64,000 nucleotides of DNA from NCBI RefSeq assembly GCF_003207855.1, contig NZ_NKTZ01000002.1, positions 186,001 to 250,000 of the forward strand, written 5' to 3'. Below, piece after piece: positions 1-11,073 of the stretch. This DNA comes from Komagataeibacter rhaeticus (GTDB lineage Bacteria > Pseudomonadota > Alphaproteobacteria > Acetobacterales > Acetobacteraceae). The translations under genes were made by a program, and so were the position numbers. The notes beneath the pieces are model-generated. The model did no database searches and was not told the DNA's origin. It saw nothing but the letters and a program-made list of their open reading frames with translations. Position 1 is the stretch's first letter. The number at the start of each line of letters is the position of its first letter.

Positions 1-471
1 CGTCACCGCCTTGATCAGTTCCAGCGGCACATCAAGCATGCTGTCCGGACTGCGCGGGTCCTTCAGTTCATGTATGGCGGCGTCAAAAGCCTTCCTGCGC
101 AGCGGAAGCAGTTCGTCGGGCACATCGCCACACACGTTCAGGTCCAGCCGGTCGTTATTGCGGCCATCATGCGTCACGACCCAGCGTTCCTCGCCCTGTT
201 CGTAACTCCTGACCCGGTTTACCGGGTCCACCGCGGCCACATCACAGGTCACCAGCCTGCCCTGCCGGCTCAGTGACCTGCGGTCATAACGCTTGACCAG
301 CCCCGTATCATTCTGGGTGCGGATGACGAACCAGCCATTGGGCAGGTCCGCAATGGCGTACGGTGCCGCACCCGTCGGGTCCGCCACACCCGTATCACGC
401 AGGCCAAGGTCCGCGAGCAGGTCAGCGCGCACGACACCATGAAACTTGTAGTAAGATATATCGAAATCCAT
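1..471 (-). CDS. Hypothetical protein, 3' end outside window
   Basis: An open frame begins at an ATG at 471 (N-terminus MDFDISYYKF) and runs without a stop off the left edge, giving at least 157 residues. The codon use is normal for this genome, and the downstream neighbours on the same strand end about 100 bp upstream of it. The visible part is soluble-looking and rich in D, R and L, without a signal peptide or membrane segment. I do not recognise a family. A GNAT gene lies upstream on the same strand, separated by a short AT-rich spacer that holds a palindrome, so this gene probably has its own promoter. A purine-rich GAAGGGAGAGAAGG stretch just upstream of the ATG could serve as ribosome-binding site. 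Confidence 0.6.
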   Translation of the reverse strand, partial: MDFDISYYKFHGVVRADLLADLGLRDTGVADPTGAAPYAIADLPNGWFVIRTQNDTGLVKRYDRRSLSRQGRLVTCDVAAVDPVNRVRSYEQGEERWVVTHDGRNNDRLDLNVCGDVPDELLPLRRKAFDAAIHELKDPRSPDSMLDVPLELIKAVT

Positions 472-516
472 GCCCTTCTCTCCCTTCGGCATATACAAAG
501 GGAAATGGGGCGGGCT

Positions 517-532
517 TATTGTTATAACAATA
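517..532. promoter_or_regulatory. 16-bp perfect palindrome, candidate operator
   Basis: The sequence TATTGTTATAACAATA is a perfect 16-bp palindrome in the AT-rich spacer upstream of the minus-strand gene that starts at 471. Its placement about 45 bp before the start codon suits a repressor or activator site. No regulator gene is adjacent, so function is inferred from symmetry and position only. Confidence 0.3.
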
Positions 533-570
533 TCGAAGATGACATTTTTGTGTAGGGTTTCGCGCGCCTT

Positions 571-1143
571 TCAGTCCACCCGCAGCCGTTCGGGCAAAGG
601 CAGGGCAAGCGTGTCGGGAATGGTCCATATTTCGTGGATGGTACGGACCTTGCGGAAGCCCGCGCGCAGGTAATTGGGCAGCGCGCGCGGGTGGTCGGCC
701 GTGCAGGTATTCACCCGCACCACCGCCGGCCGCAGCCGCCATGTGGTGGCCACCATCTGGTCAAGGAAGGCCCGCCCCACCCCGCGCCCGACCCATGCGG
801 GCAGCAGCCCGAAATAGGCAATGTTCACATCCGGGCCGTAGCGGCTGTCGAGTTCACAAAACCCAGCGGGTGCATCGCCATCATAGAGCACATGCACGCC
901 AATGCCGGGGCTGGACAGCAGGGTGGCAAGCTGGTGGTCGGGCATGACGCGGCGCAGCCACCAGCAGTAGTCATGGCCCACGGCATCATACAGGCCCCGG
1001 TACCAGGCCACGCCGGGGCGGCAGACACGCCGGATACTGTATCCCTCCGGCAGGGCAAGCGGGGCACCGGGGGGCGGACGGTCCATGCACAGGAACGTCA
1101 CATCCACCCCGATGCGCGTGCCGCCACCGGATTCCTCCGTCAT
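571..1143 (-). CDS. GNAT-family N-acetyltransferase
   Basis: About 190 residues from the ATG at 1143. The middle to C-terminal part shows a GNAT fold signature: a beta-strand (VNIAYFGLLPAW) followed by the acetyl-CoA pyrophosphate loop VGRGVGRAFLDQ, then a late NYLRAGFRKVRT segment typical of motif B. It should transfer an acetyl group from acetyl-CoA to an unknown amine. The start lies 17 bp after the rpoD stop with no terminator between, so it may be read through from rpoD. The frame is open further upstream into rpoD, and a later start at 1085 (MDRPPPG) is possible. The family call is fairly secure; the substrate is unknown. Confidence 0.72.
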   Translation of the reverse strand: MTEESGGGTRIGVDVTFLCMDRPPPGAPLALPEGYSIRRVCRPGVAWYRGLYDAVGHDYCWWLRRVMPDHQLATLLSSPGIGVHVLYDGDAPAGFCELDSRYGPDVNIAYFGLLPAWVGRGVGRAFLDQMVATTWRLRPAVVRVNTCTADHPRALPNYLRAGFRKVRTIHEIWTIPDTLALPLPERLRVD

Positions 1144-1159
1144 GGCGGCACAGGGTATT

Positions 1160-3139
<1,980 letters not shown>

Positions 3140-3254
3140 GCCCGATCAATCCCTACCCAGCAAATCGTTTACGCGCGTGAACACAAGCCTGCCCGCGCAC
3201 AGTGGCCCGTCCCCTTACATCCGCCCCCGCAGGCGGCGGGACAGGATACGGCCA

Positions 3255-3283
3255 ATCATACCGCTTTCATATGCATTTGTCTG
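3255..3283 (-). promoter_or_regulatory. Candidate sigma-70 promoter for rpoD
   Basis: Read on the minus strand, CAGACA (3283-3278) is followed after 17 bp by TATGAT (3260-3255). The -10 is close to consensus and the -35 matches TTGACA at four of six positions. Transcription would start near 3248, leaving a leader of about 110 nt before rpoD. It lies in the only sizeable spacer of the yqeY-dnaG-rpoD run. Confidence 0.35.
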
Positions 3284-3359
3284 GTGCAGGTGGTCGATAA
3301 CATGCCCGAAGTCAAGGGCGGCCATGCGATGATTTGATGCGCGCGGCCAAATTTTCCCC

Positions 3360-5156
3360 TTATTCGTCCACATCCTCGCCGCCCCGCCGCAGGGCATCGA
3401 GGGCCAGCAGGCGGGTGCGCAGGCTGAGCCATGCCGCCTCATCCAGTTCGCCCGCGCACATGCGTTCGGTATCGCCGCGGATCTCGGCGGCAAAGCGCCC
3501 TACATTGAGCAGCGCGTAGAAATGCCACCACTCCCGGCGCGGATCGGTACCGAAAAGATCATCCTCGTCCCGTCCCCGCCCGCGCCGCCCGCGCACGGCG
3601 CGCACACGCTGGCACACGTCATCCAGCCCCGTGGCCGACAGGCTGGCCGCCAGGTCCTCCGCCGGGGGCAGCGCGCCCTGCGCGTCATACAGGTCAAGCA
3701 GTTCCTCACGCAGGGCCGCGATATCGGCGGGCAGTTCAAGACGGCAGTAGGCATCCTGCACTTCACCCATGACAACCGGCTGTTCCAGAATGATGGCGGT
3801 CAGGATGCACTGGCGCTGCAGGTCCGCATCCACCATCGCCACGGGGGCGGTGGCAATGGCGGGACGCGCCGCCCCCTTCCCGCCCCCACGGCGGAAGGTC
3901 TCGAAAAAACTGTCCAGCAGGGTGGAACGGTATTCCGCCGCCAGTGCCTTGTCCGGGATCAGGGCGGCCACTTCCACCAGCCTGCGGCGCAGGGCGGCAC
4001 GCTGTTCGGGTCCGGGGTTGCGCACGCCCTCGCTCAGCAGCCCGAACAGGACCTGCCCCATCGGGCGGGCACCTTCAACCAGCGCCGCCATGGCGGCGGA
4101 GCCATCACGGCGGACAAGGCTGTCGGGGTCCTCGCCTTCGGGCAGGACACAGAAGCGCAGCGTGCGCTCCACATTGAGCAGCGGCAGCGCGGTCTGCGCC
4201 GCCTTGACCGCCGCGCGCTGGCCGGCCGCATCCCCATCGAAGCACAGGACGGGGGCGGGGCCGACCTGCCACAGGGCTTCAAGCTGTTCGGCGGTCAGCG
4301 CCGTGCCAAGGGGGGCGACCGCGCCATGGAAGCCCGCCTGATGCAGGGCGATCACGTCCATGTAGCCCTCCACCACCAGCAGTTCCGCCCCGGCGCCCGT
4401 GCCCCGCACGCCCTCACGCGCGCGATCGAGGCCGAACAGCACCCGGCGCTTGGAGAAGATGGGGGTTTCCGGCCCGTTGAGGTATTTGGGCTGCCCATCG
4501 CCCAGGATGCGCCCGCCAAAGGAGACCAGCCGCCCGCGCCGGTCGCGGATGGGGAAGGTCACGCGGTTGTAGAACAGTTCACGCCGGGGCGTGCCGTCCT
4601 CATCCGCGCGCATCACGCCTGCCTCAAGCAGCATGGCGGGGGTGATGTCGTGCTCCGCCATTTCGGCCACAAGCCCGCCCCGTCCCTCCCCCGACCAGCC
4701 CAGGCCGAAGGCGGCGATGGTCTCGTCCGTCAGGCCACGGCCACGCAGGTAGGCCAACCCCTCACGCCCCTCGGGCTGGTACAGCCTGCGCTGCCATGAT
4801 GCCTGCACCGCCTCCAGCACCTCGCCCAGCGTGCGGGCTTCCTCGGCGCGGGCACGCTGGGCGCGGTCGGGCTTTGGCACCTCCATGCCGGCGGCGGTGG
4901 CCAGTTCCTCCACCGCCTCAATGAAGGTGCGGCCCTCGCTTTCCATGACGAAGGTGATGACATCGCCATGCGCCTGGCAGCCGAAGCAGTGGTAATGATC
5001 GTCATAGACATAGAACGATGGCGTCTTTTCCCCATGGAAGGGGCAGCAGCCCTTCCAGTTCTTTCCCGAACGGACCAGCTTCGTCCGCCGCCCGATCACG
5101 GGGGCGATGGGCGTGCGGGCACGAAGTTCATCAAGAAAGGCAGGGTCGAGCGCCAT
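3360..5156 (-). CDS. dnaG: DNA primase DnaG
   Basis: A 598-residue primase that lays RNA primers for lagging-strand synthesis and works with the replicative helicase. The N-terminal CHC2 zinc finger is visible as CPFH followed by CFGC within the first 65 residues. The TOPRIM core follows, with the EGYMD motif and the catalytic DGDAAGQRA motif near the middle, and then a less conserved helicase-binding C-terminus rich in Arg and Glu. The length is normal for the family. It starts 17 bp after yqeY and precedes rpoD, the classic macromolecular-synthesis operon order with yqeY taking the place of rpsU. Confidence 0.97.
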   Translation of the reverse strand: MALDPAFLDELRARTPIAPVIGRRTKLVRSGKNWKGCCPFHGEKTPSFYVYDDHYHCFGCQAHGDVITFVMESEGRTFIEAVEELATAAGMEVPKPDRAQRARAEEARTLGEVLEAVQASWQRRLYQPEGREGLAYLRGRGLTDETIAAFGLGWSGEGRGGLVAEMAEHDITPAMLLEAGVMRADEDGTPRRELFYNRVTFPIRDRRGRLVSFGGRILGDGQPKYLNGPETPIFSKRRVLFGLDRAREGVRGTGAGAELLVVEGYMDVIALHQAGFHGAVAPLGTALTAEQLEALWQVGPAPVLCFDGDAAGQRAAVKAAQTALPLLNVERTLRFCVLPEGEDPDSLVRRDGSAAMAALVEGARPMGQVLFGLLSEGVRNPGPEQRAALRRRLVEVAALIPDKALAAEYRSTLLDSFFETFRRGGGKGAARPAIATAPVAMVDADLQRQCILTAIILEQPVVMGEVQDAYCRLELPADIAALREELLDLYDAQGALPPAEDLAASLSATGLDDVCQRVRAVRGRRGRGRDEDDLFGTDPRREWWHFYALLNVGRFAAEIRGDTERMCAGELDEAAWLSLRTRLLALDALRRGGEDVDE

Positions 5157-5173
5157 CGGTGTGAATGCCCCGT

Positions 5174-5632
5174 TCAGGCGGACAGGCGCGCGCGCACCAC
5201 GGCGGAAGCGCGTGCGGGGTCAAGGGCCGCGCCAAACTGTTCCTTCAGCGCCGCCATGACCTTGCCCATGTCCTTCATGGAAGTGGCATCCGTACGTTCG
5301 ATGGCTTCGCGCACCGCGGCCTCGATGGTGGCATCATCCAGATCGGGCGGCAGGTAGTCGCGGATGATGGCGATCTCGGCCTCTTCCTTCTGTGCCAGTT
5401 CCGGGCGGCCACCCTGGGTGTACATGGCGGCCGATTCCGTGCGCGACTTGATCATGCCACGCAGCATGGAAATCACGGCTTCATCGCTGACCTGGTCCTC
5501 CCCCCTGGCGCGACCGGCAATATCGACATCCTTCAGCTTTGCGGTGATCATGCGGATGGTGCCAACCTTCTCGCTCTGGCCTGCCTTCATGGCGGTTTTC
5601 AGGTCATCCATGAAACGTGCGCGCAAGGACAT
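5174..5632 (-). CDS. GatB/YqeY domain-containing protein
   Basis: A 152-residue protein made entirely of the YqeY/GatB tail domain: an N-terminal helical part (MSLRARFMDDLKTAMK...KVGTIRMI) and a C-terminal part with EEAEIAIIRDYLPPDLD and SMKDMGKVMAALKEQFG, both hallmarks of the family. The domain is related to the tRNA-binding tail of the aspartyl/glutamyl-tRNA amidotransferase B subunit; the role of the free-standing protein is not settled. Start chosen at the ATG at 5632, because the frame continues upstream only into the carA promoter region. It leads the yqeY-dnaG-rpoD operon and is divergent from carA. Confidence 0.93.
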   Translation of the reverse strand: MSLRARFMDDLKTAMKAGQSEKVGTIRMITAKLKDVDIAGRARGEDQVSDEAVISMLRGMIKSRTESAAMYTQGGRPELAQKEEAEIAIIRDYLPPDLDDATIEAAVREAIERTDATSMKDMGKVMAALKEQFGAALDPARASAVVRARLSA

Positions 5633-5683
5633 GACTGTCAACTCCTCTGCCCGGCGGGAGGGCGGGATGCCCTGCATGGTGCC

Positions 5684-5698
5684 GGGAATAATTTTCCC
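5684..5698. promoter_or_regulatory. Inverted repeat GGGAA-N5-TTCCC, candidate operator 1
   Basis: GGGAATAATTTTCCC has 5-bp arms around a 5-bp AT-rich centre. It lies in the divergent yqeY/carA promoter region. A second copy of the same pattern is centred 38 bp further towards carA. The pair is a candidate binding site for a helix-turn-helix protein, possibly the one fused to CarA. Confidence 0.4.
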
Positions 5699-5720
5699 AC
5701 TGTCTCGATGCGGGGGTATG

Positions 5721-5737
5721 TGGGAATTTTCTTCCCA
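5721..5737. promoter_or_regulatory. Inverted repeat TGGGAA-N5-TTCCCA, candidate operator 2
   Basis: TGGGAATTTTCTTCCCA has 6-bp arms around a 5-bp centre and is the second copy of the GGGAA-N5-TTCCC pattern. It is nested between TGTCTC (5701-5706) and GAGACA (5745-5750), which are also inverted copies of each other. Its position 49 bp upstream of the long carA start suits control of carA and perhaps of divergent yqeY. Confidence 0.4.
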
Positions 5738-5785
5738 ATTACCAGAGACACTGTTAGGCAATACTCCCGGAAGGGACATCATCCA

Positions 5786-7183
5786 ATGCCGATGACGATA
5801 GAAAGTATTATCGAACGCCTTGGCGGCGCCGAGCAGGCCGCCCGCCTGACGGGCGTCAGCACCGAGGCCATTCGCAAATGGCGGCAGGCCCGCGCCATAC
5901 CACCCAAGCACTGGACAACCGTGCTGCGGGCCACCGGCCTGTCACTGTCCGACCTGCAACCCGATACAGAATCCGACCGACCGGAGCCCAAGATGAGCAC
6001 GCCAAACCCGAGCGCACCGGCCAGCAGGCCCCAAGCCGCCACCGCCGCCCTGATCCTGGCTGATGGCACCATCCTGTGGGGACGCGGATTCGGCGCGCAC
6101 GGCACGGAGCACGCGCTGGGCGAGATCTGCTTTTCCACCGGCATGACCGGGTACCAGGAAACACTGACCGACCCGTCCTTCGCGGGGCAGATCATTACCT
6201 TCACTTTCCCCCATATCGGCAATACCGGCACCACGCCGGAGGATGACGAGGCCACTCGGGTCAGTGCGCGGGGGCTGGTGGTCAAGGAAGACCTGACCGC
6301 TCCCGCCAACTGGCGTTCGACCCGGTCGCTGGATGCCTGGCTGAAGGCACAGGGCGTGCCCGGCATATGCGGCATCGACACCCGCGCCATCACCCGGCGC
6401 ATCCGCGAAGGCGGGCCGCAGACGGCCGTCATCGCCTATCCCGCCGATGGCCAGTTCGACATTGCCGCCCTGCAGGCCCGCGCCCGCGCCTGGCCGGGGC
6501 TGGAGGGCATGGACCTTGCAGGTGAAGTCACCTGCGCCAGGCCATATACATGGGCCGAAGGCGTATGGCAGTGGCCACACGGCACGGCCCCCCTGCCTGA
6601 AAAGCGCCGGAAGGTGGTTGCGGTCGATTACGGGGCCAAGCGCAACATCCTGCGCTGCCTGGCGTCGGCCGGATGTGACGTGACCGTCGTGCCCGCCACC
6701 GCCACGGCGGAAGAAATCCTGGCCCTCGCCCCCGCCGGCGTGTTCCTGTCCAACGGGCCGGGCGACCCGGCGGCAACGGCACGGTATGCCGTGCCGGCCA
6801 TCAGGGGCGTGCTGGAAGCGGGCAAGCCGCTGTTCGGCATCTGCCTGGGCCACCAGCTTCTTGCACTGGCGCTGGGGGCGAAAACCTACAAGCTGGCGCG
6901 CGGCCACCGCGGGGCCAACCAGCCGGTCAAGGACCTGGCGACGGGCAAGGTGGAAATCACCAGCCAGAACCACGGCTTTGCCGTCGATGACAAATCCCTG
7001 CCCGAAGACGTGCACGCCACCCATACCAGCCTGTTTGACGGATCGAACGAAGGCATTGCCACCAGCCGCTACCCGGCATTCTCGGTGCAGTACCACCCCG
7101 AGGCCAGCCCCGGCCCATCGGACAGCCATTACCTGTTCCGCCGTTTTGTCGACCTGATCGACACCACAACCAAGACTGCGTGA
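5786..7183 (+). CDS. carA: Carbamoyl-phosphate synthase small subunit with in-frame N-terminal HTH domain
   Basis: CarA hydrolyses glutamine and passes ammonia to CarB to make carbamoyl phosphate for pyrimidines and arginine. The CarA core starts near 6035 ([16 protein letters not shown]). The class I amidotransferase domain has its nucleophile in GICLGHQLL (Cys353 in the long form) and His/Glu in YHPEASPGP. The unusual part is upstream: from the ATG at 5786 the same frame encodes about 60 residues resembling a Cro/YdaS-type helix-turn-helix ([20 protein letters not shown]), then a Pro/Ser-rich linker, without a stop. An internal ATG at 5993 with GGAG six bases before it would give a standard 396-residue CarA. 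Either a 465-residue fusion or two nested products is possible. carB follows after 13 bp. Confidence 0.85.
   Translation: MPMTIESIIERLGGAEQAARLTGVSTEAIRKWRQARAIPPKHWTTVLRATGLSLSDLQPDTESDRPEPKMSTPNPSAPASRPQAATAALILADGTILWGRGFGAHGTEHALGEICFSTGMTGYQETLTDPSFAGQIITFTFPHIGNTGTTPEDDEATRVSARGLVVKEDLTAPANWRSTRSLDAWLKAQGVPGICGIDTRAITRRIREGGPQTAVIAYPADGQFDIAALQARARAWPGLEGMDLAGEVTCARPYTWAEGVWQWPHGTAPLPEKRRKVVAVDYGAKRNILRCLASAGCDVTVVPATATAEEILALAPAGVFLSNGPGDPAATARYAVPAIRGVLEAGKPLFGICLGHQLLALALGAKTYKLARGHRGANQPVKDLATGKVEITSQNHGFAVDDKSLPEDVHATHTSLFDGSNEGIATSRYPAFSVQYHPEASPGPSDSHYLFRRFVDLIDTTTKTA
5983..5995 (+). promoter_or_regulatory. Internal ribosome-binding site and ATG for standard-length CarA
   Basis: GGAG at 5983-5986 lies six bases before an in-frame ATG at 5993 (MSTPNPSAP). 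Initiation here would give a CarA close to the usual 380-400 residues, separate from the upstream HTH segment. This site decides between a fused and a free CarA. Confidence 0.5.
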
Positions 7184-7196
7184 AAGCCGACCCGAC

Positions 7197-10100
7197 ATGC
7201 CAAAACGGACAGACATACGCTCCATCCTGATTATCGGCGCCGGCCCGATCGTGATCGGTCAGGCGTGCGAATTCGACTATTCCGGCGCACAGGCGTGCAA
7301 GGCCCTGAAGGAAGAGGGCTATCGCGTCATTCTGGTCAACTCCAACCCCGCCACGATCATGACCGATCCGGGGCTGGCGGATGCGACCTATATCGAACCC
7401 ATCACCCCGGAATTCGTCGAGCGCATCATCGCGCGTGAAAAGCCCGATGCCATCCTGCCCACCATGGGCGGCCAGACCGCGCTGAACACGGCCATGGCGC
7501 TGGACAGGTCGGGCTTCCTGAAAAAGCACAACGTCGAACTGATCGGCGCGAATGCCGAAGTGATCGACCGGGCGGAAGACCGGCAGAAATTCCGCGAGGC
7601 GATGGATGAAATCGGCATCGAAAGCCCGCGCAGCCTGATCGCCCACACGCTGGAGGAAGCACGGCGCGCGCTGGAAACCGTGGGCCTGCCCGCCGTGATC
7701 CGCCCGTCATTCACCATGGGTGGCTCGGGCGGCGGCATTGCCTACAACAGGGAAGAATTCGACCGCATCGTCTCCTCCGGGCTTGATGCCTCCCCCACCA
7801 CGGAAGTCCTGATCGAGGAATCCGTGCTGGGCTGGAAAGAGTACGAGATGGAGGTCGTGCGCGACACGGCGGATAACTGCATCATCATCTGCTCCATCGA
7901 GAACATCGACCCGATGGGCGTCCATACCGGCGACTCGATTACCGTGGCCCCCGCGCTGACGCTTACGGACAAGGAATACCAGCGCCTGCGTGACATGTCG
8001 CTGGCCTGCCTGCGCAGGATCGGGGTGGAAACGGGCGGGTCGAACGTACAGTTCGGCATCAACCCCGTCGATGGCCGCGTTGTGGTGATCGAGATGAACC
8101 CGCGCGTGTCGCGTTCCTCCGCCCTTGCGTCCAAGGCCACGGGCTTCCCGATTGCCAAGGTCGCGGCCAAGCTGGCCGTGGGCTATACGCTGGATGAACT
8201 GACCAACGACATTACCGGCAGCACGCCTGCGTCGTTCGAACCCACGATCGACTACGTGGTGGTCAAGATCCCGCGCTTCACGTTCGAGAAGTTCCCCGGC
8301 ACGCCGGCCCTGCTGTCCACCAGCATGAAATCGGTGGGCGAGGCGATGGCCATTGGCCGTTCCTTCCCCGAGGCGCTGCAGAAGGGCCTGCGCTCGATGG
8401 AAATCGGGCTGGCGGGGCTGGACCCGGTGGAAGCGCCGGGCGATGGCGGGCCGGATGCCTTCCGCGCCGCCCTGTCCCAGCCGCGTCCCGAACGCATCCT
8501 GATGGCAGCACAGGCCCTGCGCGCCGGGCTGAGTGTGGAGGACATCCACGACGCCTGCCGCTTCGAGCCGTGGTTCCTGCGCGAACTTGCCAAGATCGTG
8601 GCCGCCGAGCACGCGGTGGTGCGCGACGGCCTGCCGGAGGACGCCGACAGCCTGCGCGCGCTGAAGGCCATGGGCTTTTCCGACATCCAGCTGGCCCGCC
8701 TGTCCGGCACGCAGGAGGGCGAAGTGGCGAAGCTGCGCGAAAGCCGGGGCGTACTGCCGGTTTACAAGCGCATCGACACCTGTGCCGGTGAGTTCGCCTC
8801 CCCCACGCCGTACATGTATTCGTCCTATGAAGGCGGATACGGGGTGCCGGAATGTGAAAGCCGCCCGACCGACCGCAGGAAGATCGTCATCCTTGGTGGT
8901 GGCCCGAACCGCATTGGCCAGGGGATCGAGTTCGACTACTGCTGCGTCCATGCCGCCTATGCATTGCGTGAGGCCGGTTTCGAGACGATCATGGTCAACT
9001 GCAACCCCGAGACCGTCTCGACCGACTATGACACGTCCGACCGCCTGTATTTCGAGCCGCTGACGGCGGAAGACGTGATTGCCCTGATCCGGCGCGAGCA
9101 GGCAAAGGGCACCGTTCTGGGCTGCATCGTGCAGTATGGCGGGCAGACCCCGCTCAAGCTGTCACGCGCGCTGGAAGCGGCGGGCATCCCGCTGCTGGGC
9201 ACGCCGGCCGATGCAATCGACCGCGCCGAGGACCGCGAGCGCTTCCAGGCCATGCTGCACAGGCTTGGCCTGCGCCAGCCCGCCAACGGCATCGCCCGCA
9301 ACCCGGCCGAGGCCGAGGCGGTGGCCGAGAAGATCGGCTACCCCGTGGTGGTCCGCCCCTCCTACGTGCTGGGGGGGCGCGCGATGGAAATCGTGCATGA
9401 CCGCGCCAGCCTGCAGCGCTACATGCGCGTGGCGTTGCAACTTGCCGGCGCGGAAGTGGCAAACGGCCCGGTGCTGATCGACCATTACCTGAACGATGCG
9501 ATCGAGGCGGATGTGGACTGCATCGCCGATGGCAACGAGGTGTATGTGGCCGGCGTGATGGAACATATCGAGGAGGCGGGCATCCATTCGGGGGACAGCG
9601 CGTGTTCGCTGCCGCCCTACACGCTCTCGCCCGCCATCGTGACCGAACTCAAGGCCCAGACGGAGGCCATGGCGCGCGAGCTTGGCATCGTGGGATTGAT
9701 GAACGTGCAGTACGCGATCAAGGGCCACGACATTTTCGTGCTGGAGGTCAACCCGCGTGCCTCGCGCACCGTGCCGTTCGTGGCCAAGGCCACGGGGGTT
9801 CCGGTCGCCAAGATTGGCGCACGGGTCATGGCGGGGGCGAAGCTGGGTGAATTCCGGCTTGATGACCGCGCCGTCGCCCCGCATGTGGCGGTGAAGGAAG
9901 CGGTGTTCCCCTTCAACCGCTTCCCCGATGTGGACACGATCCTTGGCCCGGAAATGCGCTCCACGGGTGAGGTGATGGGGCTTGATGCCTCGTTCGAGCG
10001 CGCATTCGCCAAATCGCAGCTTGCGGCGGGTGTGAAGCTGCCGCGCTCGGGCACGGTGTTCCTGTCCGTGCGTGACAGTGACAAGGCTGCCGTCAAGTCG

Positions 10101-10451
10101 ATCGGCCGCCTGCTGGCGGAAATGGGCTTTACCATCATGGCCACCCGCGGCACGGCAAAATGCCTGCGGGAAGCGGGCGTGAACGTGAATGTGGTCAACA
10201 AGGTGCTGGAAGGCCGCCCGAACTGTGTCGATGCCATCCGCTCGGGTGAGATCCAGATGGTCATCAACACGGCCCAGGGTGCGCAGGCGGTCAGCGACAG
10301 CTTTGACATCCGCCGTTCGGCGCTGACGCACGGCATTCCGCACTACACCACAATCGCCGGTGCGCGGGCCGCAACCCATGCCATTTCGGCCATGCGCGAG
10401 GGGGTTCTTGAAGTCGCGCCGCTTCAATCCTATTTTAAGGGATCATTCTGA
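7197..10451 (+). CDS. carB: Carbamoyl-phosphate synthase large subunit
   Basis: A 1084-residue synthetase. It contains two homologous ATP-grasp halves: the first starts with [22 protein letters not shown] and the second, near residue 560, with [20 protein letters not shown]. Conserved metal and ATP loops ([40 protein letters not shown]) are visible in each half. The last 140 residues form the MGS-like allosteric domain. It makes carboxyphosphate and carbamate and phosphorylates the latter, using ammonia channelled from CarA. It starts 13 bp after carA and is surely cotranscribed. The length is typical of the family and no key motif is missing. Confidence 0.98.
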   Translation: MPKRTDIRSILIIGAGPIVIGQACEFDYSGAQACKALKEEGYRVILVNSNPATIMTDPGLADATYIEPITPEFVERIIAREKPDAILPTMGGQTALNTAMALDRSGFLKKHNVELIGANAEVIDRAEDRQKFREAMDEIGIESPRSLIAHTLEEARRALETVGLPAVIRPSFTMGGSGGGIAYNREEFDRIVSSGLDASPTTEVLIEESVLGWKEYEMEVVRDTADNCIIICSIENIDPMGVHTGDSITVAPALTLTDKEYQRLRDMSLACLRRIGVETGGSNVQFGINPVDGRVVVIEMNPRVSRSSALASKATGFPIAKVAAKLAVGYTLDELTNDITGSTPASFEPTIDYVVVKIPRFTFEKFPGTPALLSTSMKSVGEAMAIGRSFPEALQKGLRSMEIGLAGLDPVEAPGDGGPDAFRAALSQPRPERILMAAQALRAGLSVEDIHDACRFEPWFLRELAKIVAAEHAVVRDGLPEDADSLRALKAMGFSDIQLARLSGTQEGEVAKLRESRGVLPVYKRIDTCAGEFASPTPYMYSSYEGGYGVPECESRPTDRRKIVILGGGPNRIGQGIEFDYCCVHAAYALREAGFETIMVNCNPETVSTDYDTSDRLYFEPLTAEDVIALIRREQAKGTVLGCIVQYGGQTPLKLSRALEAAGIPLLGTPADAIDRAEDRERFQAMLHRLGLRQPANGIARNPAEAEAVAEKIGYPVVVRPSYVLGGRAMEIVHDRASLQRYMRVALQLAGAEVANGPVLIDHYLNDAIEADVDCIADGNEVYVAGVMEHIEEAGIHSGDSACSLPPYTLSPAIVTELKAQTEAMARELGIVGLMNVQYAIKGHDIFVLEVNPRASRTVPFVAKATGVPVAKIGARVMAGAKLGEFRLDDRAVAPHVAVKEAVFPFNRFPDVDTILGPEMRSTGEVMGLDASFERAFAKSQLAAGVKLPRSGTVFLSVRDSDKAAVKSIGRLLAEMGFTIMATRGTAKCLREAGVNVNVVNKVLEGRPNCVDAIRSGEIQMVINTAQGAQAVSDSFDIRRSALTHGIPHYTTIAGARAATHAISAMREGVLEVAPLQSYFKGSF

Positions 10452-10587
10452 GCGTATCGCACAACGCGGGTGGTCCTCTGCTGGTCCCAAGGCTGGCAGG
10501 CCGCCCGCGTCGTATTACAGGCGATAGGCCCGGGCACAGCAACCAACAGTCAGTTGCGGAAACTGACCTTCACCTCGGGGACAAACC

Positions 10588-11061
10588 TTGCAGAAATTTC
10601 CGATGACAGGCCCCGGCCTGCAACGGCTTGAAGACGAACTGCGCAAGCTCAAGAGTGAAGAACGCCCCGCGATCATTCGCGCGATCGCCGAAGCGCGAAG
10701 CCATGGCGATCTTTCCGAAAACGCGGAATACCACGCGGCGCGTGAACGCCAGTCCTTTACCGAAGGCCGTATCCAGGAACTGGAGGAGATCGTCTCCTCC
10801 GCCGAAGTGATCGACCCCGCCTCCCTTTCCGGCGACCAGGTGAAATTCGGTGCCCGCGTCAAGCTGGTGGATGAGGAAACCGACAGGGAAGCCTCCTACC
10901 AGATCGTTGGCGTGTACGAAGCCGACATCAAGCAGGGGCTCCTGTCCATTTCCTCGCCGCTGGCCAAGTCACTGATCGGCAAGAGCATTGGTGACACCGT
11001 GTCCGTCCCCGCCCCCGGCGGCGACCGGACTTACGAAATCCTGGAAGTCACCTACGGCTAG
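10588..11061 (+). CDS. greA: Transcription elongation factor GreA
   Basis: A 157-residue factor that binds the secondary channel of RNA polymerase and stimulates cleavage of backtracked transcripts. The N-terminal coiled coil carries the conserved acidic tip in HGDLSENAEYHAARE. The C-terminal FKBP-like domain ends with PLAKSLIGKSIGDTVSVPAPGG. The start is a TTG at 10588 giving MQKFPMT, which matches the family N-terminus; the ATG at 10603 would remove it. CGGGGA at 10576-10581 is the likely ribosome-binding site. It follows carB after 136 bp. A 7-bp hairpin (10549-10567) lies in that spacer. Confidence 0.97.
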   Translation: MQKFPMTGPGLQRLEDELRKLKSEERPAIIRAIAEARSHGDLSENAEYHAARERQSFTEGRIQELEEIVSSAEVIDPASLSGDQVKFGARVKLVDEETDREASYQIVGVYEADIKQGLLSISSPLAKSLIGKSIGDTVSVPAPGGDRTYEILEVTYG

Positions 11062-11073
11062 GCGCATCCGACC

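Noticed and set aside
7707-8951. Long minus-strand frame opposite carB
   Set aside because: Composition is that of an antisense frame in high-GC DNA; carB is complete and continuous on plus.
10464-10510. ACGCGGG/CCCGCGT dyad after carB as a terminator
   Set aside because: The arms are 33 bp apart and no T-run follows; greA is more likely partly cotranscribed or has its own start.
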